64,000 bases of DNA from Clostridium sp. (GTDB taxonomy: Bacteria; Bacillota; Clostridia; Lachnospirales; Lachnospiraceae). This document shows positions 44,934 to 54,403 of the stretch, piece by piece. The translations under genes and the position numbers were made by a program. Under the pieces are notes generated by a model, which did no database searches, was not told the DNA's origin, and was given only the letters and a program-made list of their open reading frames with translations. The stretch is from assembly GCA_023667695.1 (NCBI GenBank), contig JAMOZY010000003.1, forward strand, positions 151,072 through 215,071, written 5' to 3'. Every line of letters starts with the position of its first letter. Position 1 is the first letter of the stretch.

Positions 44934-45527
44934 ATGAAATCAAAAACCGATTTACGGGTAATTAAAACTTACTCTGCATTAACGAATGCCTTTTACCAGC
45001 TTCTCAGTGAAAAAAAGTTCGAAGAGATTACGGTCAATGAGCTTTGTAATCAGGCCTTTGTCCGCCGGGCTACCTTTTACAAGCATTTTGCTGACAAATA
45101 CGAATTCTTTACCTTCGTAGTCCGAAGCGTATTCGAACAATATACCGGGGACTATGCATTTGAACCGAACCAGGTAAAGCCTCTGTCCTTTTACATGAAT
45201 ATTATGAAAAACGTACTTCATTTTCTGACGGAACGGGAAAGCATGGTCCGCTCCTTTACGGAAAGCAGTATGTATGCCACTTTAATGAATATCTTTACGG
45301 ACGAGCTGAGTCAGGAGGTTCAGTCTTTTTTGGAAGAGGACGAAAAAAACGGAGCAGTATTCTCCGCTTCCGCCGAAATTACCGCCCGTTTCTTTACCGG
45401 TGCCATGATTAACTGTATTAAGTTCTGGTTTACCTCCAACCGGAGTCTGTCCGAAGCAGACCTGGTAAAACAGTTAGAATCCCTTCTGTATTCCTTTAAT
45501 CCTCATTTACCCGTTTCCGCCGAATGA
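44934..45527 (+). CDS. TetR-family transcriptional regulator
   Basis: A 197-residue regulator. The N-terminal helix-turn-helix is typical TetR (SALTNAFYQLLSEKKFEEIT and ELCNQAFVRRATFYKHFADK). The C-terminal helical domain, with TARFFTGAMINCIKFWF near its end, would bind an inducer. The start is ATG 44934, preceded by TGGAGA; an earlier in-frame Met lacks an SD. It is divergent from the MMPL/GLUG operon, and the classical arrangement predicts that it represses that operon and itself. Its 3' end overlaps the convergent ABC permease gene by 32 bases. Confidence 0.9.
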   Translation: MKSKTDLRVIKTYSALTNAFYQLLSEKKFEEITVNELCNQAFVRRATFYKHFADKYEFFTFVVRSVFEQYTGDYAFEPNQVKPLSFYMNIMKNVLHFLTERESMVRSFTESSMYATLMNIFTDELSQEVQSFLEEDEKNGAVFSASAEITARFFTGAMINCIKFWFTSNRSLSEADLVKQLESLLYSFNPHLPVSAE

Positions 45528-46650
45528 GCAAAGCAATCGTTATACAGACAAGGCTCACTGCAGCCTGTATGCCGAAGCCCAGCCAGACCTCCCCGGACTG
45601 TTCCGAGGTCAGGGTATGGAATTCATATAACAGCTTATTTGCATTTTCATACCAATACACCGGCAGGAACTGTGCTGCTATCCTTACCCCTTTTCCCATG
45701 ATATCCATGTCTACGAAGACACCGCACAGAAAGCACATGCCCAGTGTAATTATATTGGTGATTCCATTTACTGCTATCTCATTCTTTACTATATTACCAA
45801 CCAGATAAGCAATGGATGCCGCAACGAAAACCATACAGGCAGAATTCAGCATATAATATCCCAGATGCACATCCTGTAGGAGTTTTTTACCATATAAGCC
45901 AATCGGCAGTACCATTAAGAATAAGTAGACGCCAATACACAATATGCCCAGTGCAAGAATTCCCTGTACGCCCTGGCGAAAGGCTGAAATACCGGAGCTG
46001 TTGATTCTGCGTTCAATTTCCTTCCGGTTAAAGCTGTTCAGCACATAGGAAATCACATAGCAAAGTGCATACATCAGTGGAAACGGCAGATACCGATAAT
46101 AGTAATGATATAATTCCGTCTCTCCGCCATGTCCTCTTATCTCTACCTGTGTTTCCTGTTCCATGACATGCAATGCCTTCTCCACTGCATCCTCCTGCTC
46201 CAGCCCGGTCCTGCGATAAGTAGAATATGCATTCAGATAAGCATTAATCTCCATATCTGCATACAGTCCCCGATACATGCCATCCCCCGGCCGCTTGGTC
46301 GCCTCCAGGGCTGTTTTCCCTTCCAGGACCAGTTCCTCTGCCCCCTCCGGTATCTGTAATACATAATCCAGTTCTTCATAATAAAGCCTTTCTGCTGATG
46401 CATCCCGGTCTACGAGGTCTGTCAGGATATCATGCTTCCTGCCAAGACACTGAATCAGCCCCTGGGAAAATACACTATTTTCCTGGTCGATTACTGCGAT
46501 TGTCAGCCGGGTGCTTTGGTACATAGAATCACTGTCAGAGGAAATGAAACCATACATCATCAGCATAATGGCAAGAAAAATCCCCAGATACAAAAACATA
46601 TATCTAAAATTCCGCTTTATGATTTTCAAATATCCCTTAAATACTGTCAT
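45496..46650 (-). CDS. ABC-2 type exporter permease, second subunit
   Basis: A 384-residue permease with one N-terminal transmembrane helix (YMFLYLGIFLAIMLMMYGF), an extracytoplasmic domain of about 150 residues, then five or six helices including the family's GISAFRQGVQGILALGILC and VGNIVKNEIAVNGITNIITLG. The start is ATG 46650, where AGGAGGG lies 7 nt upstream. It overlaps the other permease gene by 14 bases. With two permeases and one ATPase, this is a complete exporter of the type often found with LiaRS-like regulators. Confidence 0.87.
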   Translation of the reverse strand: MTVFKGYLKIIKRNFRYMFLYLGIFLAIMLMMYGFISSDSDSMYQSTRLTIAVIDQENSVFSQGLIQCLGRKHDILTDLVDRDASAERLYYEELDYVLQIPEGAEELVLEGKTALEATKRPGDGMYRGLYADMEINAYLNAYSTYRRTGLEQEDAVEKALHVMEQETQVEIRGHGGETELYHYYYRYLPFPLMYALCYVISYVLNSFNRKEIERRINSSGISAFRQGVQGILALGILCIGVYLFLMVLPIGLYGKKLLQDVHLGYYMLNSACMVFVAASIAYLVGNIVKNEIAVNGITNIITLGMCFLCGVFVDMDIMGKGVRIAAQFLPVYWYENANKLLYEFHTLTSEQSGEVWLGFGIQAAVSLVCITIALLIRRKRVNED

Positions 46651-47764
46651 AGCGATCCCTCCTGATTGCACAATAAGATAGAATTAATAAGCCAATGCTG
46701 AACAATGCCAGTATAATCAGGTCATTCCGGTACCGTACCGGATCGTTATAAATGCAAAGGCAGTAAAAGGCATCGCTGATTACAGCCGCCGGATTCAAAC
46801 GGTTTACAATCGGACAGCTGCTATCAATGATATGCTTCATATTGCCAATCATCAGACCGGACATAAAGCTCAGGGTCATACTCACGCCTACATTGATACC
46901 AATCTTTGCCGGCATAGGAAGCTTTCCGATACTGCCTATGGCAATTCCCATACATACACCAATCATATCGCCAAAGAAACAGGTAAGCATCATACCGCCC
47001 CAGTGATTTCCCAGTTCAATCCCCAATACAAAATTCAGATAAACCAGCAGTATCATCAAACAGATATAAACAATCACAAAATTCACCAAAAATAATGCCA
47101 GTATCATATGGCTCTTTTTCGCCGGTGTTACACTTCTTCTTGCCCCAAGGGTCGATATATTTGCCTGAAGGCACATGACACCGCTCATTCCCAAAAAGCA
47201 TCCGAAGAGACATGCCATAGCAATTAACGCAAAGAAATATGCCATATTGGAATCCAGGTTTTCTCCTCCTAAGGATACTTCCTTGATAAAGCTTTCCTCT
47301 CCGGTCATTTCTTCCATGGCTGCCGATATCAAATCAGGGGACACTCCGTTACTGAAGATATCCTTATAGATAATCTCATTTTTCAGATAAGAGGACAGGA
47401 TTCCTTCCAAAACTGAGGAATTCAAGCTGCTGCTCCGTATGGTCAATGCAGGTTCCAGCCGGATATAGTAAATGCCTTCCACTTCACCACTATCCAGTGC
47501 CGCTAACGCCTCTTCCTCCTTCATCTCCGTTACCTGTATGGTGGAATCCTCCTGTTCCTGGAATACTTCCAGAAAATAAGCAAATCCGATATTCTCTTCC
47601 TCTTTTACCACCGCAACCGGTATCGTCTCCCATTCCCGTTTATTCGTACTGCCAAAGGATACAAAAAACAAAGTTCCGAGTATGATTGGAAATGCCAGAG
47701 TCCAGAATATGGAAATCCGGTCCCGGAGACTGCTTAAAAACTGATAATAAATAATATGCTTCAT
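46637..47764 (-). CDS. ABC-2 type exporter permease, first subunit
   Basis: A 375-residue permease of the same type, with an N-terminal helix (IFWTLAFPIILGTLFFVSF), an extracytoplasmic loop and six further helices, such as SVTPAKKSHMILALFLVNFVIVYICLMILLV. It starts 14 bases after the ATPase gene ends and overlaps the next permease gene. The pair probably forms a heterodimer. Substrate unknown; neighbouring regulators suggest response to an antimicrobial or cell-envelope stress. Confidence 0.88.
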   Translation of the reverse strand: MKHIIYYQFLSSLRDRISIFWTLAFPIILGTLFFVSFGSTNKREWETIPVAVVKEEENIGFAYFLEVFQEQEDSTIQVTEMKEEEALAALDSGEVEGIYYIRLEPALTIRSSSLNSSVLEGILSSYLKNEIIYKDIFSNGVSPDLISAAMEEMTGEESFIKEVSLGGENLDSNMAYFFALIAMACLFGCFLGMSGVMCLQANISTLGARRSVTPAKKSHMILALFLVNFVIVYICLMILLVYLNFVLGIELGNHWGGMMLTCFFGDMIGVCMGIAIGSIGKLPMPAKIGINVGVSMTLSFMSGLMIGNMKHIIDSSCPIVNRLNPAAVISDAFYCLCIYNDPVRYRNDLIILALFSIGLLILSYCAIRRDRYDSI

Positions 47765-47778
47765 ATTCCATGCCCCCC

Positions 47779-48708
47779 TTAATCCCGAAGCTGTTTTCCT
47801 GTAATCTCAAGAAATACATCATTCAGGGTTGGCAATTCCGAAAATACCCTGCCGAATACTATCTGCTGTTCCTGTAAGTATTGCAGTACATGAATCAGAT
47901 TATGCTGTCCTTTTCCACAGCGGATTACCAATGTGGAATCCTGATAGTTTACTTCATATACATTTTCCATGTGGCGGATATATTCCATCTGTTCATTTGT
48001 AATAACCACTGACTCAATGGTGACCGTCTCACCGGTCTTAATCATATCCTTAAGGGCTTCCTTGGTGCCGGAGGCCACACACCGCCCATGGTCGATGATT
48101 GCAATACGGGAGCATATCTGCTCTACCTCTTCCATGTAATGGGAGGTATATACTATCGTAGAACCCTGCTGGTTCAGCTCCTGAATCTTTTCCAATATCT
48201 TATTCCGGCTCTGCGGGTCTACCGCAACCGTCGGCTCGTCCATGAAGATTAATTCCGGTTTATGAGCAATACCACAGGCAATATTCAGCCGGCGCAATAA
48301 CCCACCGGAGAGCTGCTTGGGCTTCTTCTTCCAATGCTCCTCCAGCCCGACGAATTGAATCGCTTCTTCTACCAATTGCTTTCTTTTCTCCCGGTCATCT
48401 ACATACAGACCACAAAAATAATCAATATTCTCCCTGATATTCATTTGCTCGAATACTGCCACATCCTGTAATACAACGCCAATCCGCTTCTTCGCCTCAT
48501 AACTATCCGGCCGCATTTCCTCCCCGAAAATGCGGATGCTGCCCTTGTCATACTTTAGAAGCGCCAGCATACAATTAATCGCTGTGGTCTTTCCGCTTCC
48601 GTTGGGTCCTAGCAATCCGAATACCTCACCCTGCTCTACTGACAGATTCAAATGGTCTAAGGCAAGGGTTGTTCCATACCGTTTTACCAGATTCTCAATT
48701 TTTATCAT
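47779..48708 (-). CDS. ABC transporter ATP-binding protein
   Basis: A 309-residue ATPase with Walker A GPNGSGKT at 34-41, the signature QLSGGLLRRLNIA, Walker B LIFMDEPTVAVDP and the switch His in VYTSHYMEE. The C-terminal extension of about 70 residues, ending in FSELPTLNDVFLEITGKQLRD, is typical of drug-exporter ATPases of the DrrA/CcmA type. It is the first gene of a three-gene exporter operon and is divergent from a two-component system. Confidence 0.93.
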   Translation of the reverse strand: MIKIENLVKRYGTTLALDHLNLSVEQGEVFGLLGPNGSGKTTAINCMLALLKYDKGSIRIFGEEMRPDSYEAKKRIGVVLQDVAVFEQMNIRENIDYFCGLYVDDREKRKQLVEEAIQFVGLEEHWKKKPKQLSGGLLRRLNIACGIAHKPELIFMDEPTVAVDPQSRNKILEKIQELNQQGSTIVYTSHYMEEVEQICSRIAIIDHGRCVASGTKEALKDMIKTGETVTIESVVITNEQMEYIRHMENVYEVNYQDSTLVIRCGKGQHNLIHVLQYLQEQQIVFGRVFSELPTLNDVFLEITGKQLRD

Positions 48709-48857
48709 GCTTCTTCTCCATCCTCTCTTATCTATTCCAATCCCCTTGGTTGACTGTTCTCCATACTTCCAGCCACTTTATTCCCGCAATCAATGAGGAA
48801 AATAGCCATGCTTGCATGGATATTTGACTTCTTTGATATTAATAACCGTATAGCAGC

Positions 48858-48863
48858 ATTATA
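48858..48863 (-). promoter_or_regulatory. Likely -10 element of the exporter operon
   Basis: A perfect TATAAT on the minus strand, 150 bases before the ATPase ATG. No good -35 is present at the right distance, as expected for a promoter that needs an activator such as the divergent response regulator. The TGACAAATGTCA palindrome at 48912-48923 lies just upstream of it. Confidence 0.35.
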
Positions 48864-48911
48864 TCGAAAGACGTCTGTTATTCGGTAGTGAGAATTGTCA
48901 ATCTACCGCTA

Positions 48912-48923
48912 TGACAAATGTCA
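48912..48923. promoter_or_regulatory. Possible response-regulator binding site
   Basis: TGACA-AA-TGTCA, a palindrome lying between the two divergent promoters (exporter and two-component system). A further TGTCA copy lies at about 48897. It is a reasonable operator candidate for the regulator encoded at 50176. Confidence 0.35.
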
Positions 48924-48940
48924 CATTCTTCACCTGGTAG

Positions 48941-48970
48941 TTGCATTTCCGGTTACAAATCGTTTACACT
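48941..48970 (+). promoter_or_regulatory. Promoter of the two-component system genes
   Basis: TTGCAT (48941-48946), 18 bases and TACACT (48965-48970). It gives a short leader of about 27 nt to the ATG at 49004. Confidence 0.5.
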
Positions 48971-49003
48971 AAGAACAGAGGAAGAAGAACCAAAGGAGAA
49001 ACC

Positions 49004-50113
49004 ATGCGGGCATTCATTTGTTGTGGAATTACTTTTTTATATTGTGCCATCTTAAGAATTACAATGGGGATTTCACCCCTGTTCATTCTCTGTATGTTCT
49101 TAAGCCTTGTTTTGAATACCCTTTTATTTTTATTTCCGGAGCGGGGCCATCGCTGTATCTGCCTTCTCTGGGTTCTCATTATCTGGATTCAGCCGGAATT
49201 CTTATGGTTCCTGCCTACTCTTTTTCTGCATATAGCACTACAGCTTATGAAGCATACAGAGCATCCCGCCCAACGGTCCGAACAGACGAAAGACATTCTG
49301 ATTCTGCTAGCTGCCTGCACGCCAATCCTGTATCACCGCTCGGCGTTCACCTTGAATACTGTGCTTCCTTTTGTATTCGCCATTCTATGGAGCATGTTCC
49401 TCGCCTGGCTGACTACCTCCTATGAACGGCTCCATTATCAGTTTATCCACTCCATAGATGAACATACGGAACAACAGATTCTCCTAAAGGAAAAGCACCA
49501 GGCTCTTCTTGCCAAGCAGGACGCCGAAGTCCACGCCGCCACTTTAAAAGAACGCAATCGGATTGCCCGGGAGATTCATGATAATGTAGGGCATCTGCTT
49601 TCCCGTTCCCTGCTTATGACCGGCGCTATCCAGACCATGAACCAAAGCAGTGAATTACAGGTCCCTTTACAACAATTAGATGCTTCTCTGAATCAGGCCA
49701 TGAACAGCATCCGGGACAGTGTGCATAATCTTCATGATGAATCCCTGAACCTGGAGGAGAGTATCCATCAATTAGCTGCTGATTTTCAATTCTGTCCCAT
49801 TACACTCACCTATGATATGGGATATGAACCGCCTACGGCTGTACGCTATGCCTTTCTTTCGATTGCAAAGGAAGCCTTAGTAAATATCACAAAACACAGC
49901 AACGCTACCCGGGTCCGGCTTACCATGCGGGAGCATCCCAGCCTGTACCAATTGGAAATCGCAGACAACGGAACCAAAATTCTGCCTTCCTGTTCTACCA
50001 CTCGGGGAATCGGCTTAATCAACATACAGGAGCGGGTAACACAGTTAAATGGAACTCTAACCTTATATACGGAGCATGGCTTCCGTATCTTTATCACCAT
50101 TCCCAAAACATAG
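49004..50113 (+). CDS. Membrane sensor histidine kinase (NarL/LiaS type, HisKA_3)
   Basis: A 369-residue kinase. The first 140 residues carry about five transmembrane helices with hardly any extracytoplasmic loops, the pattern of intramembrane-sensing kinases. A coiled coil leads to the HisKA_3 dimerisation helix with the phospho-acceptor His192 (RNRIAREIHDNVGHLLSRSL), followed by an HATPase domain that ends in TTRGIGLINIQERV. The start is ATG 49004, where AAAGGAG lies 6 nt upstream. It is followed after 62 bases by its response regulator and is divergent from the three-gene exporter. A role in sensing envelope stress or an antimicrobial is inferred from this arrangement. Confidence 0.9.
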   Translation: MRAFICCGITFLYCAILRITMGISPLFILCMFLSLVLNTLLFLFPERGHRCICLLWVLIIWIQPEFLWFLPTLFLHIALQLMKHTEHPAQRSEQTKDILILLAACTPILYHRSAFTLNTVLPFVFAILWSMFLAWLTTSYERLHYQFIHSIDEHTEQQILLKEKHQALLAKQDAEVHAATLKERNRIAREIHDNVGHLLSRSLLMTGAIQTMNQSSELQVPLQQLDASLNQAMNSIRDSVHNLHDESLNLEESIHQLAADFQFCPITLTYDMGYEPPTAVRYAFLSIAKEALVNITKHSNATRVRLTMREHPSLYQLEIADNGTKILPSCSTTRGIGLINIQERVTQLNGTLTLYTEHGFRIFITIPKT

Positions 50114-50175
50114 GAATAGATGTATAATCATAAAAATGGACCAATGTCAGACGCATAAGCGTAATGGAGGTAATT

Positions 50176-50811
50176 ATGGAAATCCTACTCGTCGATGATG
50201 ATTTTTTTATCACAACTGCACTAAAGACAATCTTAGAAGCGGATACAGACATCCATGTAGCAGCAACCGGCAGCAACGGAGCCGAGGCAGTTGCACTATA
50301 CCAGCAGTACCAGCCCGATGTCCTGCTCATAGACATCCGCATGGAAGGCTTAAGCGGATTAGAAGCCTCTGAACGGATTCTGTCCGATGACCCGGAAGCA
50401 AAGATTCTTCTGCTTACGACCTTTCTGGATGATGAATATATTATTCAGGCACTTAAAATCGGCGCCAGTGGTTATCTGTTAAAGCAGGACTATCAAAGCA
50501 TCCTGCCTGCCATTCATGCTGTTGCAAGCGGACAGACCGTATTTGGCACCGAAATTACTGCTAAGCTGCCGAAGCTACTTTCCGGAAACTCTTCCTTTGC
50601 TTATCAGCAATACGGACTGACCCAGCGAGAATACGAAGTCATTCAGATGGTGGCAGATGGACGCAGCAATAAGGAAATTGCGGAGCAGCTCTTCTTAAGC
50701 GAAGGAACTGTCCGCAATTATCTAAGCACCATCCTGGATAAACTATCCCTTCGGGACCGTACCCAGCTGGCAATCTTTTATTATCAGCATATCCGCTCTG
50801 CTTCTTATTGA
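50176..50811 (+). CDS. NarL/LuxR-family response regulator
   Basis: A 211-residue regulator. The receiver domain has the acidic pocket DDD at 7-9, the phosphorylated Asp53 in LLIDIRMEGL and a conserved Lys in SGYLLKQDY. The C-terminal LuxR-type helix-turn-helix is clear (GLTQREYEVIQMVADGRSNK and LFLSEGTVRNYLSTILDKL). The start is ATG 50176 with GGAGG 5 nt upstream; the ATG at 50164 overlaps the SD. It pairs with the kinase upstream and probably controls the divergent exporter. Its end overlaps the convergent IIC gene by 7 bases. Confidence 0.93.
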   Translation: MEILLVDDDFFITTALKTILEADTDIHVAATGSNGAEAVALYQQYQPDVLLIDIRMEGLSGLEASERILSDDPEAKILLLTTFLDDEYIIQALKIGASGYLLKQDYQSILPAIHAVASGQTVFGTEITAKLPKLLSGNSSFAYQQYGLTQREYEVIQMVADGRSNKEIAEQLFLSEGTVRNYLSTILDKLSLRDRTQLAIFYYQHIRSASY

Positions 50812-51896
50812 AGCTTCAAATCTCCCTCCTTAATCCAGCCAAGCCTTCGACAGAGCCAGCCAAAGCCCCAGCTCAGAACCGCCGGCAATACAAAGCTAAT
50901 CAGCACCAGTCCCAGCCAATCCATAGGGGTAATGGCGCTTTTGGTGCCTGCTGCAATATCATTTACCCAGCCGGTATAAACACCAATCTGCCCTACCAGT
51001 CCACAGGTACCCATGCCGGAAGAAATCGCTTCTCCATTCATCTGCAGTTGAAAGACACAGGTCGCAAGCGGTCCGGTTATGGCAGAAGTCAAAATCGGCG
51101 GTATCCAGATTCTGGGATTCTTCACGATATTTCCCATTTGTAACATACTGGTGCCGATTCCCTGGGAAATCAATCCTCCTACCTTATTCTCCCGAAAGCT
51201 CATAACTGCAAAACCAACCATCTGGGCGCAGCACCCGGCTACCGCAGCGCCACCGGCAAGTCCGGTCAGACTTAGGGCTGCACAAATCGCCGCACTGCTG
51301 ATTGGAAGTGTCAGTGCAATACCTACGATTACGGATACCAGAATCCCCATCATAAACGGATGCAGCTCCGTCGCCCACATAATGAGCGTTCCAACTGCAC
51401 TTGCTCCCGCTCCAATATAAGGGGCGATTCCCATAGAAAGCAATACACCGGAGCAGATAGATACTAACGGAGTTACCAGTATATCAATCTTCGTTTCCTT
51501 CGATACCAGCTTTCCCAGCTCCGTTGCTATTATGGCAATCACAAGAACTGCCAGCGGACCGCCTGCGCCTCCCAGTGTATTTGCTGCTGAGCCTACTGCC
51601 AGCATGGAAAACAGCACCAGGGGCGGTGCCTGCAATGCAGATGCAATGGCAACTGCCATAGCCGGTCCTGCCACACTCTTTGCAAACCCACCGATATCAA
51701 TTAATATCGAACTATTCAACTGCTGTCCTAAGGCAGCTACTATCGTTCCAATGAGCAAAGAGGCAAATAAACCATTTGCCATTGCCCCCATGGCATCAAT
51801 AAAATACCGTTTTGCTGATATATCAATGTTCTTCTTCTTTAAAAATGCTTTTATTCTGCCTTCCGGCTTCTGCTTCTTCTCTTCTGTCTTTGTCAT
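50805..51896 (-). CDS. PTS EIIC-like membrane protein (PTS_EIIC_2 family)
   Basis: A 363-residue, highly hydrophobic protein with about ten transmembrane helices and many Gly/Ala/Ser residues. It resembles the PTS_EIIC_2 family (ISAKRYFIDAMGAMANGLFASLLIGTI near the start, SAITPMDWLGLVLISFVLPAVLSW at the end). No EIIA or EIIB domain or partner gene is present nearby, so transport by phosphorylation is doubtful; such proteins are often unassigned in Clostridia. Its end overlaps the response-regulator gene by 7 bases. Confidence 0.8.
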   Translation of the reverse strand: MTKTEEKKQKPEGRIKAFLKKKNIDISAKRYFIDAMGAMANGLFASLLIGTIVAALGQQLNSSILIDIGGFAKSVAGPAMAVAIASALQAPPLVLFSMLAVGSAANTLGGAGGPLAVLVIAIIATELGKLVSKETKIDILVTPLVSICSGVLLSMGIAPYIGAGASAVGTLIMWATELHPFMMGILVSVIVGIALTLPISSAAICAALSLTGLAGGAAVAGCCAQMVGFAVMSFRENKVGGLISQGIGTSMLQMGNIVKNPRIWIPPILTSAITGPLATCVFQLQMNGEAISSGMGTCGLVGQIGVYTGWVNDIAAGTKSAITPMDWLGLVLISFVLPAVLSWGFGWLCRRLGWIKEGDLKLQ

Positions 51897-51916
51897 ATGA
51901 TTTCCCTGCCCCGCAT

Positions 51917-52678
51917 CTATCGATTCCAGTCAATATCCAACTCTACCGGACAATGGTCAGAGCCTAAGATATCCGTATGAATCCTTGCATCCACCAGCTT
52001 GTCCTTTAAGCATTCCGATACACAGAAATAATCAATCCGCCATCCCGCATTCTTCGCCCTTGCACTGAAGCGGTAGGACCACCAGGAATAAATATCCTTC
52101 TGCTCCGGATAAAAATACCGGAAGGTATCTATAAAGCCGCTTTCTACCACCTTGGTAAAGCATCCGCGTTCTTCGTCAGTAAATCCGGCATTCTTCCGAT
52201 TGGTCTTGGGATTCTTTAAGTCAATCTCCTGATGTGCCACATTCAAATCCCCACAGAAAATCACAGGCTTCTTCTCCTCTAAGCCTTTCAGATAGGCCAG
52301 GAAATCCGCTTCCCACTTCATCCGGTAAGGCAGTCGTGCCAGCTCATTCTGGGAATTCGGCACATAAACGGTAATCATATAATACTCCGGATACTCTAAG
52401 GTGATAACCCTTCCTTCCTTGTCATGCTCCTCTATGCCAATGCCATAGGTTACCTTTAAAGGCTCCTGCTTTGTAAAAATCGCTGTTCCGGAATAGCCCT
52501 TCTTCTCTGCGTAATTCCAGTATTGATAATAACCATCTAACTCTAAATCAATCTGTCCCTCCTGCAGCTTTGTCTCCTGAATACAGAACACATCCGCATC
52601 CAAATCCTGAAAGCTTTCCATAAAGTTCTTCTGTACACACGCCCGGAGGCCATTTACATTCCATGAGATTAATTTCAT
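51917..52678 (-). CDS. xth: Exodeoxyribonuclease III
   Basis: A 253-residue AP endonuclease/3' exonuclease of the ExoA/Xth family, involved in base-excision repair. Active-site stretches are all present: [40 protein letters not shown] and the terminal [11 protein letters not shown]. Length is normal. A good promoter lies upstream, and the gene starts 20 bases upstream of the IIC-like gene. Confidence 0.96.
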   Translation of the reverse strand: MKLISWNVNGLRACVQKNFMESFQDLDADVFCIQETKLQEGQIDLELDGYYQYWNYAEKKGYSGTAIFTKQEPLKVTYGIGIEEHDKEGRVITLEYPEYYMITVYVPNSQNELARLPYRMKWEADFLAYLKGLEEKKPVIFCGDLNVAHQEIDLKNPKTNRKNAGFTDEERGCFTKVVESGFIDTFRYFYPEQKDIYSWWSYRFSARAKNAGWRIDYFCVSECLKDKLVDARIHTDILGSDHCPVELDIDWNR

Positions 52679-52722
52679 TCCTCTTACCTCTTACCTCTTT
52701 CCTATGCTCCATGTCTCTTGTT

Positions 52723-52751
52723 ATTATGACATTGAAGCAGGAAAATGTCTA
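52723..52751 (-). promoter_or_regulatory. Promoter of the exodeoxyribonuclease III gene
   Basis: On the minus strand TAGACA (52751-52746), 17 bases and CATAAT (52728-52723). The -35 overlaps the stop codon of the DUF3137 gene upstream. Confidence 0.5.
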
Positions 52752-54353
52752 TTCTAATTTCAACCGGAATTTCGAGTTGCTTTGTTCCTGTATTCCTTCC
52801 CCAGTCGAAGCCTGTTCTCCCGTCAGAGCAGTTGTTTCCGCAGTTGTTTCCACAGATTCTTCCTCTTTCCCCGACTGCCTGGTGCTTTCCCGGAAGCTCT
52901 CCAATGGAATCCCATCTGCCGCCGGCGCATCCTTTTGCTCCAGCTTCAATGCATCAATAAAATCTATAATTTCCTTCAGCTCATTGTAGCTTTTAGCAAT
53001 CTCATACGTAATATCCAACGGCTGCCCCATATCCGGTTCAAACATACCCGATACCTGATTGCGGAATACAAAAAGCTTATCATCCACAAAACGAAAAGCC
53101 GTTTCGCCCCATAATTTCAGCTGTAACAGATATTCCATAAACTGGGGTGTTAATACATAAAATACCATATGGGCATCGCTTGCATATACCTCAAACATTT
53201 CATTAAACTGCAGATTCTCCATCACTACCTTTTCCAGATGTCCTATCGGAGCAGAAATCAGCTTTGTTTTTATAATGATTTCCCCTTGTATCGGCTTTGT
53301 AAAGTCATATACGGCCATTCTTCCCTCAATTCCATTCAGTTCATTCAGCAGCTCCGAGTTTCTCGCACTCTTTTCGATTCTGATATCCGCCTGCCGATAA
53401 CGGATTCCCTTATAAACCCCTTCAATATAATCCTCTGATTTAATTTCACTTAACCGCTTTGTTATAAGCTTCGAGGCTTCTAAGTCAGCCATGGGGAAGC
53501 CCTGAGAGGGTCTGTATTGTACCTCCTCCAGCAGCCGGTTCAGAATTGGTTCTGCAATCCCCTTTTTATATTCCTTATAAAAATAGGCGGTATCCATGTC
53601 CAGCTGGCTCTGAATCCGTTTTAACCGTATCTTGTCAATCACCCTCATAATCAGATAATATATCACAATGATTCCGCTAACAGAGGAAGCTGCTCTTTCT
53701 TTTATCTTTTCTACTGCCCGTTGGTTTTTATGAATACGCTTTCGCAAAGGCTCCAGTTCCGTAAACAGCCGCTCCTTCTCTATCAGGCCTTCGAAGGATT
53801 GATAGAGCTCCTGATTGTTTTGAATGTCCTGCCGGATGCTTTCGGCATAATCCTCTCTTTTTTGCAATAGACCCTTCTTTTGCTTCTGTACTCTAATATA
53901 AAAAACCACAGCTAAGACTTCCAGAATGACCGCTGCTACTGCCGTTCCTCTCGCCTGCCGCATCACATCGCCAATTGACTGCCAATCAGACAATTCCCCC
54001 GGATTCTGGGGATTATAATATTTTACTGCCTGGTCACCAGACACTATACCATAAAGGGAATGCTCTACCTGACCGTCATACTGAACGCCATCTACAATAT
54101 AATAATAAGAATTATTATATCTTGCCCTTGTCCGCTCCTTTCCATCCTCTATATAGGTTTCCGTATACTTTTCCGACTCGGTATAGGTAATCGTTACCGG
54201 TACATATTCCTCACCCGGTTCAAATTCTGTTCGTGCACTTATATAGATAAACAGAATTCCAAATAACATCACAGCTGCCAGGCCCTGACACATAAGGGCC
54301 GCTATTTCCATACCTGTTACATGCTTGCCACCGCCTCTTCCTCTTCTAGACAT
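52749..54353 (-). CDS. Membrane protein with DUF3137-like C-terminal domain
   Basis: A 534-residue protein. Transmembrane helices lie at about 15-40 and 133-155, with a sensor-like beta domain between them that resembles DUF3592 (YVPVTITYTESEKYTETY). A charged coiled coil (about 155-235) and a third hydrophobic helix (about 215-235) follow. The C-terminal half matches DUF3137: NEMFEVYASDAHMVFYVLTP and KLFVFRNQVSGMFEPD. A Glu/Thr/Ser-rich tail (last 50 residues) is low in complexity. DUF3137 proteins are often found with LemA; their role is unknown. A second, broken DUF3137 copy lies immediately upstream. GGGGAG precedes the ATG. Confidence 0.72.
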   Translation of the reverse strand: MSRRGRGGGKHVTGMEIAALMCQGLAAVMLFGILFIYISARTEFEPGEEYVPVTITYTESEKYTETYIEDGKERTRARYNNSYYYIVDGVQYDGQVEHSLYGIVSGDQAVKYYNPQNPGELSDWQSIGDVMRQARGTAVAAVILEVLAVVFYIRVQKQKKGLLQKREDYAESIRQDIQNNQELYQSFEGLIEKERLFTELEPLRKRIHKNQRAVEKIKERAASSVSGIIVIYYLIMRVIDKIRLKRIQSQLDMDTAYFYKEYKKGIAEPILNRLLEEVQYRPSQGFPMADLEASKLITKRLSEIKSEDYIEGVYKGIRYRQADIRIEKSARNSELLNELNGIEGRMAVYDFTKPIQGEIIIKTKLISAPIGHLEKVVMENLQFNEMFEVYASDAHMVFYVLTPQFMEYLLQLKLWGETAFRFVDDKLFVFRNQVSGMFEPDMGQPLDITYEIAKSYNELKEIIDFIDALKLEQKDAPAADGIPLESFRESTRQSGKEEESVETTAETTALTGEQASTGEGIQEQSNSKFRLKLE

Positions 54354-54403
54354 AATCGCTCCCCGCTTTCTTCATGAATCATCGAATCCGGCCTTACAGT
54401 ATT

